A stretch of DNA of 64,000 nucleotides from Epiperipatus broadwayi (GCA_028023455.1 JAQFVV010006216.1:749001-813000); one strand, 5' to 3'; counted from the first letter of the stretch, positions 38,932-49,504 are shown. A program made the numbers and translations. The notes: generated by a model not told the origin, from the sequence alone.

Positions 38932-38992
38932 CATATCCTGTTCCATACAATATATATATATATATATATATATATTGTATGGAACAGGATAT
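38898..38992. repeat. (TA)n array and 60-bp perfect palindrome
   Basis: (TA)n at 38898-38929, then a perfect palindrome 38933-38992: ATATCCTGTTCCATACAA, (TA)n, and its exact mirror TTGTATGGAACAGGATAT. Confidence 0.95.
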
Positions 38993-38994
38993 GG

Positions 38995-39814
38995 AAGGTT
39001 TGACTTATTCACTATGCCCTGCAAATTGTGGCACCAAAATTGTAATAGAGCATTTTAGAATGTGTGAGAGAGTAGTTCTGTTATGCCTTACAGATTACAT
39101 ACATTAAATTATAACTGACAAACTGTATAAAATATAAAAAGATTTTCTTTAAATGATAATTTGTATATAAAAATTCTCTCATTCAAAGGGTCTCTAATTC
39201 TAGGCACTTGGATCATATCACATAAAAATGACCTTTTGATTAAATAGTAAGGGAACAGAGAACAAGAAGTTTTCTTAGTTACACATTAACTTTATCATCT
39301 CTCAATCAATACTTTACTTGTCTGTTCTCAGAATTTAACATTAAATATAACTAATAAAACTTGATTGGGATAATTTATTGAATCTAATTTATACTGACAA
39401 ACAACTAAATATAAATAATTTATTTAATACTTCTAAAAATATTAATGTTATATAGTTGCTTATTAATGTTTGTACAAGTGATCATTAGCATTTAAACATA
39501 CAAAATAATTAAGTTAACAAAATCAAGTATTGTACTATGATCCCAAGTGTATTAGTAAATGATAAAAAAATTTTCATAAAATCACTTTAAGTAAAACAAG
39601 TAGTTTATTTTTTATTTGTGATCTATATATTCTCTTTTTTTTTTTCAAAAATGGCAATGATAACCAAATAACAAAGAATAATATCCATTTTTATTTCATA
39701 GGTTTTCATATGACTTCTGTGACATTCAGATTTGTGACCTTTATTAATAATATATTTATTATGTTACATTTGTGTTTGAGTGAAGTCCATCCACTTCATA
39801 AGAATAAATAAGAT
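38995..39814. other. AT-rich DNA, no gene seen
   Basis: No supported feature. Confidence 0.5.
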
Positions 39815-39832
39815 ATGATGATGGTGATGGTG

Positions 39833-39870
<38 letters not shown>

Positions 39871-39871
39871 G

Positions 39872-39935
<64 letters not shown>

Positions 39936-39954
39936 TGATGATGATGATGATGAT
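39815..39954. repeat. (GAT)n(AAT)n(GAT)n microsatellite
   Basis: GAT/GGT triplets, then (AAT)n from about 39833 to 39932 with one AAG, then seven GAT units. The Ser/Leu-rich frame on the minus strand is repeat only. Confidence 0.97.
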
Positions 39955-39959
39955 GCTAA

Positions 39960-40660
39960 CTCTGCATTTGCAGTCCAGATAAAAAAATATATCAATATTT
40001 TTAGACCATACTAAATATATGTTTTCTAAACTGCAATTCTCTTTTCAGAATATCGAAATGCAGTCTTCTTAAACTAATCCGTTTTATGTAATAAGTGGTT
40101 CTCCATTATGGCAAAATAATTGATACATTCTTCTGTATCATTTGTAATTCTTATTAATCTAGTAAGAGATTTTCTCATTAAGTTATAGTAATTAACACAT
40201 ATCTTCCTATAATAAAGAGATTCCTACATTTACACATATAAATATTTATAGATATAATATTATTGTAGCAAATCTATCCCTTAACAAGTATCATGATTAT
40301 TGAATAGCTTTAAATTATTTGTCAACAAAAAATATAATAATAATAATAAGTAAACTTCAGTAATGACAACCACATGAAAATGCTTATATTTAATGGTCTT
40401 CACAACACAAATGTTAACAAAATTTATATAGACATTTATTACATACTAAGTCTATATATTAGGTATGTGAAATGTGTTAAATATAAAAAAATAATAATAA
40501 TAACAATACCTGATATATGGGCTTTGATTTGTCTTGATCAAAAAATGTGTATTCACTTTAATTTTTTTTTAAATAAAAAAGCATTAATCAGATTAATTGA
40601 CATTTTTAATATCTTTCTTATCAATATATATTTTTAAATAGACAGTTATTTAAAGTATTT
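39960..40660. other. AT-rich DNA, no gene seen
   Basis: The 87-codon open frame at 40374-40637 has no recognised similarity and a composition expected by chance. Confidence 0.45.
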
Positions 40661-40662
40661 AT

Positions 40663-40848
40663 TAAAGAGTAGTTATTAATTTATAGAGCACACAGAAAGC
40701 TTATGTAAATAGTCTGAACAGGCTCTAATCCGTATTCAATGTGCTTTAAAATTCATAATAATCAAGCATATTTTGCCAATAGAGGGATCTTCCAAACAAT
40801 GACACAAGCTTTTTGTGTGCTCTATAAATTAATTACTACTCTTCAATA
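40663..40848. mobile_element. MITE-like element, 39-bp terminal inverted repeats
   Basis: AGAGTAGTTATTAATTTATA and GAGCACACAGAAAGCTT at the left are mirrored at the right (AAGCTTTTTGTGTGCTC and TATAAATTAATTACTACTCT). The interior block AATAGTCTGAACAGGCTC...AATAGAGGGATC recurs reversed at 41068-41150. Confidence 0.8.
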
Positions 40849-40904
40849 GTTTATACAATTTCTAATATTAAGATCATGCTATTAACTCACTATAAATCAC
40901 AAGA

Positions 40905-41150
40905 TTTCATGTAAGTTAATTTATAAAGGAAATAGTGGATTTAATCAGTGAACAAAACAACTATGTCATGCTTCCAAATCAAGATGCTTCAGATTTGCCT
41001 ATATAGATGGACATCTAGGTTAAAGATAAGATGCCACTTTTATCTTTATAAAAATCATTATCTTGTGTTATAGTTTGGAAGATCTCTCTATTGTGAATTT
41101 TAAAGTGAATTGAATACAGGTTAGTGCCTATTCAGACTATTTAAAGCATC
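40905..41150. repeat. Fragments of R1-like repeat and of the 40.7-kb MITE
   Basis: 40965-41075 resembles R1 (TTCAGATTTGCCTATATA, then AAAATCATTATCTTGTGTTA). 41068-41150 (TAGTTTGGAAGATCTCTCTA, then ATTCAGACTATTTAAA) is a diverged reverse copy of the MITE interior at 40700-40800. Confidence 0.55.
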
Positions 41151-41154
41151 TATG

Positions 41155-42373
41155 TTTATCCTTTCTTGAATTCTGTTGATCAGGCACATATTCTTTTATT
41201 GACAAATTCATAAATTTTCTGACTAGTTAAATTGACTTTTCTTGAAATATCCTTTCTGTATGGCATGCTGAGGTGAATTAATTAAAGTAATGAAATTATT
41301 TCAGATGTTTCTACCATCACAATTTATATTTCTCCCTTCAGGACAAGGATTTGCTAGTCATTTAAAACAATTTCTCTTCTTCCTCCAGGTGCATGCTTTC
41401 TGATGACTTCCTCCTTATTCAGGTGGAAGTTAGGGAGATAGGACAAAAAGGAATCAATTTCTAGCTGGGAACTTTCCTTTACTCATTCATTCTTTGGTGT
41501 ATAATTAATTAAGATGATGTTCCTTTAATTAATTATTTTAGTTATAATAAAAATGTCTAGCAAGAACAAAGTTTGTTATTCCTTTTTTCCATAAAAAACA
41601 ATCTATAGTTATAGAAATTAAAAGCACAATTTCATATCTCCTTTTCCTATATTGTGTCATTGATTGCAATAGAATTTCCAACTTGATACCTTCACATGAA
41701 ATATTTAGTCAAACTATTGTTAACTCACATTCTGTCAATTTTTTTAAAACTTTTGTTAAGTTATTTACAATTGTTTCAAAAATAAAAAATAAAAGTATTA
41801 TAGATCTCTAAAATAGATATAAATTGTTCATAACATATCAAAATAAATAAACACATGCTTGTAAATCATAAATCTCCTTTTTAACATTTTAATCATTATC
41901 ATTTTCTAAAGTGATTTTCATAGTTTTTTTATTTACTTTGTATATATAATTATCATTGCCAAAATTTACAATCATAAACAAACATACACTACAAAAGTGG
42001 GAAAGAGACAACAAAATTAACACAATAAAATAAAATGACAATAATAAATGGAAAAAATACAACATTTTCTACCTCAATGTTAAAATATATCATGATGTGT
42101 ATTAAATATCTTAAAAGAAATCATGATTAATATTGGATAATTAATTTTATAATGAAAAATATATACATCTAACAAATAAACAATATCCATTATCTTTTAC
42201 TAATTGTAATTCAAAATGTTATGTATAAAAAAAATATCTGCTTTTTTATTCCCTTCTTTCATATTTATTTTAACATATATACTGGTATCACAATCAACTG
42301 TAAAGATAGATCATTCCAACCTTTACTATATATATATAATAGTATGTAAATGAGATTACTTGGGTATTGGTAA

Positions 42374-42378
<5 letters not shown>
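41155..42378. other. AT-rich DNA, no gene seen
   Basis: No supported feature. Confidence 0.5.

Positions 42379-42404
<26 letters not shown>
42379..42404. repeat. (AT)n microsatellite
   Basis: 26 bp of AT dinucleotides just left of the assembly gap. Confidence 0.9.
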
Positions 42405-42409
<5 letters not shown>

Positions 42410-42444
42410 AACCATATATTTTAGTATAAAATATAATAATTGAT

Positions 42445-42944
42445 NNNNNNNNNNNNNNNNNNNNNNNNNNNNNNNNNNNNNNNNNNNNNNNNNNNNNNNN
42501 NNNNNNNNNNNNNNNNNNNNNNNNNNNNNNNNNNNNNNNNNNNNNNNNNNNNNNNNNNNNNNNNNNNNNNNNNNNNNNNNNNNNNNNNNNNNNNNNNNNN
42601 NNNNNNNNNNNNNNNNNNNNNNNNNNNNNNNNNNNNNNNNNNNNNNNNNNNNNNNNNNNNNNNNNNNNNNNNNNNNNNNNNNNNNNNNNNNNNNNNNNNN
42701 NNNNNNNNNNNNNNNNNNNNNNNNNNNNNNNNNNNNNNNNNNNNNNNNNNNNNNNNNNNNNNNNNNNNNNNNNNNNNNNNNNNNNNNNNNNNNNNNNNNN
42801 NNNNNNNNNNNNNNNNNNNNNNNNNNNNNNNNNNNNNNNNNNNNNNNNNNNNNNNNNNNNNNNNNNNNNNNNNNNNNNNNNNNNNNNNNNNNNNNNNNNN
42901 NNNNNNNNNNNNNNNNNNNNNNNNNNNNNNNNNNNNNNNNNNNN
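42445..42944. other. Assembly gap of exactly 500 N
   Basis: The round size suggests a placeholder. It falls inside the 3' LTR of the Ty3-type element; about 1.85 kb of LTR is missing here. The long X-only reading frames across it are artefacts. Confidence 0.98.
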
Positions 42945-43222
42945 GAGAGCATATTATATTTTATTATTTAGGAGAGCAAATTATGTTTTGTTATTATTTT
43001 TTATTATCTGAAAGCTTTAATCATTTAATTAGACGTTTACCGTCTGTATTTTATCAATGTGTTTTAGAAATGTATTTATGGGAGGAAGAAAACTATTACA
43101 AGTTACGAAAATAAAATTACGAGTGTTTTAGGTTGCTTGCTGGTGTGTGTGTGTTTATCGATTTGTCCCGTTCTGATCTATGCTTCCTAGATTTAATACT
43201 GATGTAACGCTGTCTCGTTACA
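42945..43222 (-). repeat. 3' LTR, partial (5' 278 bp)
   Basis: Identical to 49226-49504 apart from one substitution plus a 1-bp indel. On the minus strand it starts TGTAACGAGACAGCGTTACA, itself an inverted repeat. The rest lies in the gap. Confidence 0.95.
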
Positions 43223-43236
43223 TATCTCCCCGCCCG
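43223..43236 (-). promoter_or_regulatory. Polypurine tract of the Ty3-type element
   Basis: Minus strand reads GGGCGGGGAGATA immediately before the LTR start TGTAACG. Such a purine tract next to the 3' LTR primes plus-strand DNA synthesis. Confidence 0.85.
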
Positions 43237-43287
43237 GTGTAGAGTAAAATCCGATGCTGCGGGTTTTAGCTCAGTGAATGAGCGAAC

Positions 43288-46200
43288 TTACTCGGCCCTC
43301 TTCAGTGCTCTTGCATTGAACGTCCCCTTTCCGTGGGTCAACGCAAAGGCGTTGTTCCCATATGCCCTGACGATCTCGTATGGGCCCTCATAGATGTCGA
43401 GGAATTTTTTGTAGATGTTTTGTCCGGGTCGACTGACCGGGTTGGCCTTTACCATCACTCTGTCGCCCACTTTGAACGTATTCCGGATTGGCTTATTGGT
43501 CTGCGTTCGCCTTTCTCCCATGTGCTCCAGTCTTCGTAGCGCTATCTGATTGTCTTGTTTCCTATCGATTTTTCCGGTTCGGATTGTGGGCCTGTCATTG
43601 TATGGATAAGGTATCGGTTGCCCATAATGGAGTCGGCTTGGTTCAAACCCAGTTGACTCATTCCTTGAGGAGTTGATCATTTCAGTGATCCGGAGAACCT
43701 CCTGGACCCATTTCCGATGATCTCCCGCAGTGTACACACGGAATAACCGTCCCAATTCCCGCATTACTCGCTCACATGGGTTGCTCTGCGGGTTCCGGAT
43801 CGACGTCATGTGGTGTTTGATCCCTGTTCGATTTATCCACTGCCTCCAAGTTTTCGACACAAATGGTGTGCCATGATCCGATAGGATGTACTTAGGCTTC
43901 CCGATGATGGGAAACTGTTTTGTCTCCAACAATTTGATGGTCTGATGTGCGTTAGCCCGGGCCATGGGGTACGCGGCGACCATTTTGGAACACAAATCGT
44001 ATGCGACCAATATATATCTCTTCCCCCCGGCCATCGGTAACGGCCCGTAATAATCGATCGCCACGGTGTGGTTTGGTTCCCGGATGATAATTGGTATCTG
44101 GGGTCCTTCATTTGACCGATTTAGCGGTTTGGTCCTCGCACAGACATCGCACCCCCGCAATCTTGTGGCGATGTCCCGGTGCATTCCAGGCCAGTAAAAC
44201 CAATTGCTAAGGTATCCCTCAGTCTTGTTTGCTCCATAATGGCCGCGTTCCCGATGTGTCTCGTCAATCATCCGACCTCGCATTTCTTTCGGGATTACAA
44301 TCCGGGTTTGCTTCCCATTCCCTGTTTTCCTTTGGAGTAATCCCCCCAGGGTAATGCATCGGTCCCGATATTTCCATAGCGGACCCCCTTCGGTCCCTTC
44401 TTCCCTCTGGTAAGAGCCCGCCTTCGGCTTCCTTCTACGTAAATAACTTATTATTCGTTGGCAGTCCTCGTCCTTTTCCTGGCTCCTTCGAATGTCGCCT
44501 GCTTTAAGCCCTCCCTTCTTGTCTTGTCGGGTCGTGGCGGCTATGTATGCGAACTCGTCTGCCTCCGCATTTGTCTGAGTTCCTACAGGGTAACGGCTCA
44601 GCGTGTCCGCGATCACGTTATCCCTTCCTTTGCAATATTCTACTTCATATTGAAACTCCTGCAGGGCTAAACTCCATCGCACCAATCTGTTGTTTGTCAG
44701 GAAGCTTTTGTTTAGAAATTCCAGACTCCGGTGGTCAGTAACTACCCTCACTTTGGACCCGACCAGGTACTGGCGGAATTTTTTGAACGCCCACACTATG
44801 GCGAGGGCTTCTCGCTCGGTGACCGTGTACCTTCTTTCCGGGTCTTTAAGTAGCCGACTAATGAACGCCAACACTCTCTGTTCTCCCTCCGGCCCCTTTT
44901 GGTACAATGTGGCCCCCAGCCCGATGTCACTGCTGTCCGTCTGTACCCAAAACGTCTGGTCGAAGTCCGGGTATGTCAATATGGTTCGTTTCAGGAACCC
45001 TTCCTTTACTCTCTGGAAACTCAGTTCCCGCTTCTCATCCCACACCCATGCTTGCTCCTTTCTTAGTAATTGTAACAAGGGCTCCATATCGTGGGAGAAG
45101 TTCTCGTAGAACTTGTTATAAAAGGTACACATTCCGAGGAATGCCTTAATGTCCTTCTTCTTCTTCGGGGCGGGGAATTCTTGGATCGCCTGGATCTTTT
45201 CGGGGTTAGGCCGCACTCCATCCGGGCTTACTATGTGTCCCAAGAACTTGACCTCCTGTGTCGCAAAATGGCTCTTCTTGATATTGATTTTGATCCCCTT
45301 CTGCTCGCATTCTTGGAGTAGCCTTTCTAAGTGCCGGCAATGCTCCTCGATATCATTGGACGCTATGATGATGTCGTCCACGTACATCGTCGCAAAGTTT
45401 TTTACCTCGTCAGATAGGGTTTGGTCCAGGCATTGTACCAAGCCTGCCCCACTGTTCTTTAACGGAAGGGCACACGTGTTCAACCGGTATGCCCTTCCGT
45501 TATATTTGAATGCGGTGTACTTTCGGTCGTCGGGGTGGAGGCTCATTTGCCAGTAACTATTTGTTAAATCCATCGTGGAAAAAATCCGCTTGTTCCGGAA
45601 CCTGGTCATTAGTTCGTTCATGATGGGTGGGGCGTTTGTGTCCGGGATCGTTACCTTGTTTAGTTGCCTAGCGTCGAGGCACAATCGTATTGACCCGTCC
45701 CCTTTTTTCACGGCTAGGATGGGATTATTGTATGGCGAGGTACATTTTGAAACGACTCCCCACTCCGTCATCTGCTTTAACTGGGTTTCAATTTCCTTAC
45801 GGTATTGGAACGGGATCGGGTATGCCCTTGTCTGATATGGGTGGCCGGTGCTCAATCGGATCCGGTGTTCGTACCCCTTAATTATTCCCGGTTTGTCCGA
45901 GAAGACACTTTCGTACGCCCCCAATATCTCTTGAATTCTTTCTTTCTGCCCTTTGTCTGGTCCATTTATTTCCTTGATTCTTTTTTCGATTTCCCCTTTT
46001 ACCGCGATGCATTGCAGCTTCCTTTGTCCTTCTGGTTCTTCGTCCACTTTGCTTTTGAAAGGCACTGTGACTGCGTTGATCCTTGCTAGCTCGGTCCCAT
46101 AATCGATGTTACATTTAGCCATTTTCATGAAATCCGACCCTAATACTAAGTCATGGATTAAGCCCTCCAGTATTAGTACGACCTGGGTAAATTCCTGTCC

Positions 46201-46452
46201 TGCAATGCTGATATTCGCCCACACTTGTTTGGTTTGTATTCTCGCCTTTTTTCCATTGGCCAGTACAATTTGAGTCCCTTTTAACGGTAGGATTTTCATC
46301 TCTGTTGGCCCTTGGGCGATCTTGTTGAAAACTTCCTGTGCCATTACGGATACTTGGCTTCCCGTATCCAGCAAAGCCCTTGCATTGATCCCTTGGATTG
46401 ACACGTCGATTATTGGGCATTCCTGTTTTCTCCGAGGTCCTTCCCCCCCCAT
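43288..46452 (-). CDS. pol: Ty3-type protease-RT-RNase H-integrase polyprotein
   Basis: 1,054 codons without a stop. Protease: ALLDTGSQVSV, catalytic Asp 29. RT: motif A Asp 295 (STMDLTNSY), motif C YVDD 357-360, and the usual LGHIVSPDGV at 404-413. RNase H: Asp 506, Glu 548, Asp 573 and the late Asp in VIADTLSRYP. Integrase: HHCC zinc site His 733, His 738, Cys 768, Cys 771; catalytic Asp 800, Asp 859, Glu 894; C-terminal GPY/F-type YEGPYEIV near 1021-1028. The first Met lies inside a G8 run shared with gag, and this frame is +1 relative to gag, so Met at 46452 may not be a real start. Every catalytic residue I can check is present. Confidence 0.96.
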   Translation of the reverse strand: MGGEGPRRKQECPIIDVSIQGINARALLDTGSQVSVMAQEVFNKIAQGPTEMKILPLKGTQIVLANGKKARIQTKQVWANISIAGQEFTQVVLILEGLIHDLVLGSDFMKMAKCNIDYGTELARINAVTVPFKSKVDEEPEGQRKLQCIAVKGEIEKRIKEINGPDKGQKERIQEILGAYESVFSDKPGIIKGYEHRIRLSTGHPYQTRAYPIPFQYRKEIETQLKQMTEWGVVSKCTSPYNNPILAVKKGDGSIRLCLDARQLNKVTIPDTNAPPIMNELMTRFRNKRIFSTMDLTNSYWQMSLHPDDRKYTAFKYNGRAYRLNTCALPLKNSGAGLVQCLDQTLSDEVKNFATMYVDDIIIASNDIEEHCRHLERLLQECEQKGIKINIKKSHFATQEVKFLGHIVSPDGVRPNPEKIQAIQEFPAPKKKKDIKAFLGMCTFYNKFYENFSHDMEPLLQLLRKEQAWVWDEKRELSFQRVKEGFLKRTILTYPDFDQTFWVQTDSSDIGLGATLYQKGPEGEQRVLAFISRLLKDPERRYTVTEREALAIVWAFKKFRQYLVGSKVRVVTDHRSLEFLNKSFLTNNRLVRWSLALQEFQYEVEYCKGRDNVIADTLSRYPVGTQTNAEADEFAYIAATTRQDKKGGLKAGDIRRSQEKDEDCQRIISYLRRRKPKAGSYQREEGTEGGPLWKYRDRCITLGGLLQRKTGNGKQTRIVIPKEMRGRMIDETHRERGHYGANKTEGYLSNWFYWPGMHRDIATRLRGCDVCARTKPLNRSNEGPQIPIIIREPNHTVAIDYYGPLPMAGGKRYILVAYDLCSKMVAAYPMARANAHQTIKLLETKQFPIIGKPKYILSDHGTPFVSKTWRQWINRTGIKHHMTSIRNPQSNPCERVMRELGRLFRVYTAGDHRKWVQEVLRITEMINSSRNESTGFEPSRLHYGQPIPYPYNDRPTIRTGKIDRKQDNQIALRRLEHMGERRTQTNKPIRNTFKVGDRVMVKANPVSRPGQNIYKKFLDIYEGPYEIVRAYGNNAFALTHGKGTFNARALKRAE

Positions 46453-46987
46453 CTTGTGTTATATTGGCTATCCTGATCCCATCGTCCTCCTCTTGGTTAA
46501 AATAATCGTCGTTTTCGATTGCCTGTAGTTTCTTCAGCACCCCTGTTATTTCGGTTTCCCTTTCAATGATTTGTTTGATCTCCCTGGGTAGGTTGCGTCC
46601 CGCTATCTTAATTTGCTGCTCCTCTGGTATTTGATATTTGTCTATTTTTTTTAATCTTGCCACCTGTCTCTGGACGAAGGTACTGTATGTTTCCTCTTCT
46701 TCCTTCTTGTTTTGTTCGATTTCCCATCTTTCCCTTTCCTGCTGGGCTAATCCCCAATATCTTCTCATGATGGCCCTTTGATATTCCTCGAATGTCTCTG
46801 GTTTGTTTTTCATTGCCTCCCACCATTCCACAGCTTCCCCTTGGATGTGGCTACATGCGATCGCTATTTTGGATTCTTCGCTAAACTGCCCGCATGAAAA
46901 TAACCTCTTCAGACTTTCTACATGTCGACACGGGTTCTCATCTCCCTTTCCTTTGAAATACTCGACTTTAATCCATTTTCCCTCCAT
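46451..46987 (-). CDS. gag: Ty3-type Gag (capsid), about 178 codons before the frame change
   Basis: Starts at Met 46987. WW-containing capsid segment (AVEWWEAMKNKPETFEEYQRAI, given in part) followed by a charged helix (QQERERWEIEQNKKEEEETY) and QRQVARLKKI match the retrotransposon gag capsid fold. The gag frame stays open to 46151, but beyond about 46450 it reads pol out of frame. No CCHC zinc knuckle is seen between capsid and protease. With one G fewer in the G8 run at 46443-46450, gag and pol would be a single frame, so this may be a 1-bp insertion, a homopolymer error, or a slip site. Confidence 0.9.
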
Positions 46988-47355
46988 TTTGTTTATTGTC
47001 TCGTTGATCTTGATTTATTTGGCCTATTATAACTTTTGTCACTGCTGTTTACGGGAATGTGGTTCTTTTTTTCTTTTGATTTTATTCGTTTTATGGTGAC
47101 AGCGACCGATCGGCGTCCGCTCCCTTATCTCCTGCTATGTTTTATTTATTTGTTTATTTTGCTCCGGTTCCCGATGTTTTGTTTACATATTTGCGATGTT
47201 AAGAATCGCCGCGATTTTGTTCCGTTTGTTTATTTTTTTTTTTTTTTCAGCTTTTGTTTACATAAACGTTTCCGCGTCTTCTCCCAGGTTCGGCCGCTTT
47301 TGCTAGTATCTAGATTTGCTTTATCTTTATGTTTAGAAGCGTCATTTATACTAGC
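46988..47355 (-). other. Leader of the Ty3-type element
   Basis: Untranslated stretch between primer-binding site and gag. T-rich on the plus strand, with several short upstream frames but no conserved domain. Confidence 0.7.
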
Positions 47356-47373
47356 CTCACGTTGGAAGCGCCA
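47356..47373 (-). promoter_or_regulatory. Primer-binding site
   Basis: Minus strand reads TGGCGCTTCCAACGTGAG one base after the LTR end GGTTACA. It starts with TGG, complementary to a tRNA CCA end. It resembles the tRNA-Lys type site (TGGCGCCCAACGTGGG) with a two-base insertion and a change, so the primer tRNA is uncertain. Confidence 0.75.
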
Positions 47374-47374
47374 A

Positions 47375-49504
47375 TGTAACCGGCCGCCTATCTAACCGAG
47401 ATTACGGGCTTCGAAATAAACATGACATAGCGTAAGGCTTTATTTATTTTCTCATATCGACAGTTATTCACTATCCACACAAGGGGGCGCCAGATACGAT
47501 TATTTAAGTGGATTTTAATTACTCGCATCACCTTACATCATGTCAAAACGATTTCGAAGTCTAATCCCACCCACTAGCTCAAAACTCCCAGCATGGACCA
47601 CTAAGATTTCTCAAGGCCGTTACATGATTGTTTCGAGGACGACTCCTCCCGGAAAAGACGCATTGTCCGCTAATGAAAAATCAGCTTGGTTTTCTAATTA
47701 GTCGACTGCAGCATAAGATTCATTTATTGGTTGTCACTGACCAATGAGGTGGTTCGTTTACGCCCCGAACACTAGGCTTACAAGTTCATCCCCCCGATGT
47801 ATCATATATAACATAATTATTTGACGTTTACTTCGATTGATTATAGACCCGCCCGCTCTTAAATCTATCTTAACTAAGGTTAAATAAGAAAAATCGTGAC
47901 TTACGGCACGATGTTGACATAATTAATAAAGTAAATAAATTGAAATGAAAATTAAATTTAACTAAATATACTTCAAAGATAAGTCATTAAAGAATAAATA
48001 AACTACGGTTTTGAGTGTGTGTGAAAAGATTTGAGAAATGCTCGACTTGATTAGATATTGAACAAATTTATTAAATATGAAAAGAAAACATTATTAATTG
48101 ATTTATTACACACGCGCACATACATTCACGCTCACAGAGAATCATAATTAAACATAACATAATGTGACTATCGAGATAAAGTTCCTTTCTATTTGAGAAA
48201 AATATCTTATCTTTCCTTAGATTCACTTAAGTTCAAAGTTCATGTTTACAAAGTTCTATTACAAAGATAAATTATCATGATGAGGAAAGTTTTAAGATTT
48301 GTTTGTGCAAATTTATGTTGGTTAATTATGAGATTGCCTGACGAGTTTATAAATTGAGTGAGTGAACATAATATAAAACATATTTACCTAGGATTTGATT
48401 TGGTTTTCCGCTGCTTCAAGTGTTACGAGGATTTGAACGCAGGTGATGCTTTCCATGCTGGAGTGATTTGCTGGTTTACAACGAATATCGATTGGTCTGG
48501 ACGAGTTTGGGTATTTCACGGAACATTACTATTATTAGGAGCATTAACTTCACACGACGATGTTATCGAACTTTCATAGCTTCGGAGATATTTCAGTAGC
48601 GGAGCGCCGATCAATCGCTGAAGGGTTTATTAGCCCCTCATGACAATCGACGCTCTTGGTATTAATTTCATAATGATCATTTTAAATACTGAGGAATAAA
48701 TCAAGCTAATTCAGAACAACTCTATTGTTAAAAAAAAACATACGCATCGGAATAAAATGAGCAGGTGATAACTCGGAATACACAGAATCGGAAAACAAAA
48801 CTGAATCCCCGTATCAATCGAATTGGATCGACCATTGAATAGGTTTTGACTGGTATTTATAAAGGTTGATCCTTATCTTGGGATCCAATCTCCCCCCAGA
48901 GTTCCCTGTTCCTGGAGTTGTCGTTCAGGTCCGCGTTTGAGGTATCTGTGCACTCACTCTTTGTGCTAAAGGCAATATTTATTTTGAGACAATCTCATTT
49001 TGCAATCTCACTCAACCAACCTTATCCTTCACACCTCGGATGCATGCGTGTGTGCGTGTGTTTTACCAGAACAATACAAGCTATATTAAATTTAGAAGTC
49101 GAGCATTTTATCTTTTCCTCAAATCTTTTCTATAAGTTTTATTCTAGCTAAAACTATATTTCTAAAATAAACATTTTTAAATACCCCGTGGTGTCTTTGA
49201 TTGACAATTATATTTTACTATTTAGGAGAGCATATTATATTTTATTATTTAGGAGAGCAAATTATGTTTTGTTATTATTTTTTATTATCTGAAAGCTTTA
49301 ATCATTTAATTAGACGTTTACCGTCTGTATTTTATCAATGTGTTTTAATAAATGTATTTATGGGAGGAAGAAAACTATTACAAGTTACGAAAATAAAATT
49401 ACGAGTGTTTTAGGTTGCTTGCTGGTGTGTGTGTGTTTATCGATTTGTCCCGTTCTGATCTATGCTTCCTAGATTTAATACTGATGTAACGCTGTCTCGT
49501 TACA
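47375..49504 (-). repeat. 5' LTR, complete, 2,130 bp
   Basis: Bounded by TGTAAC (minus strand, at 49504) and GTTACA (at 47375). The last 279 bp match the partial 3' LTR. It contains a short direct repeat (TATTTAGGAGAGCA at 49220 and 49247). No open frame with a known domain. The LTR is longer than usual for this group and AT-richer than the coding part. Right-flank DNA begins CTATG at 49505; the matching duplication on the left is lost or inside the gap. Confidence 0.85.

Larger units (their letters stand above)
42945..49504 (-). mobile_element. Ty3-type LTR retrotransposon, near-intact
   Basis: Minus-strand order: 5' LTR (49504-47375), primer-binding site, leader, gag, protease, RT, RNase H, integrase, polypurine tract, 3' LTR (43222 to the gap). 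GC content is far higher than in the host DNA. The 278 bp of LTR that can be compared differ at one spot only (TTTTAGAAATG versus TTTTAATAAATG), so the insertion is young. The pol frame has no stop in 1,054 codons. PR-RT-RH-IN order places it in Ty3/gypsy (Metaviridae). No envelope-like frame between integrase and the 3' LTR. Confidence 0.95.

Noticed and set aside
40374-40637. 87-codon Ile/Tyr-rich open frame
   Set aside because: Composition follows local AT content; no recognised domain.
42377-43114. Open frames of about 190-224 codons across the gap
   Set aside because: They consist mostly of unknown bases.
43333-47395. Plus-strand open frames of 60-139 codons opposite pol and gag
   Set aside because: They are antisense shadows of the Ty3-type coding region, favoured by its higher GC content.
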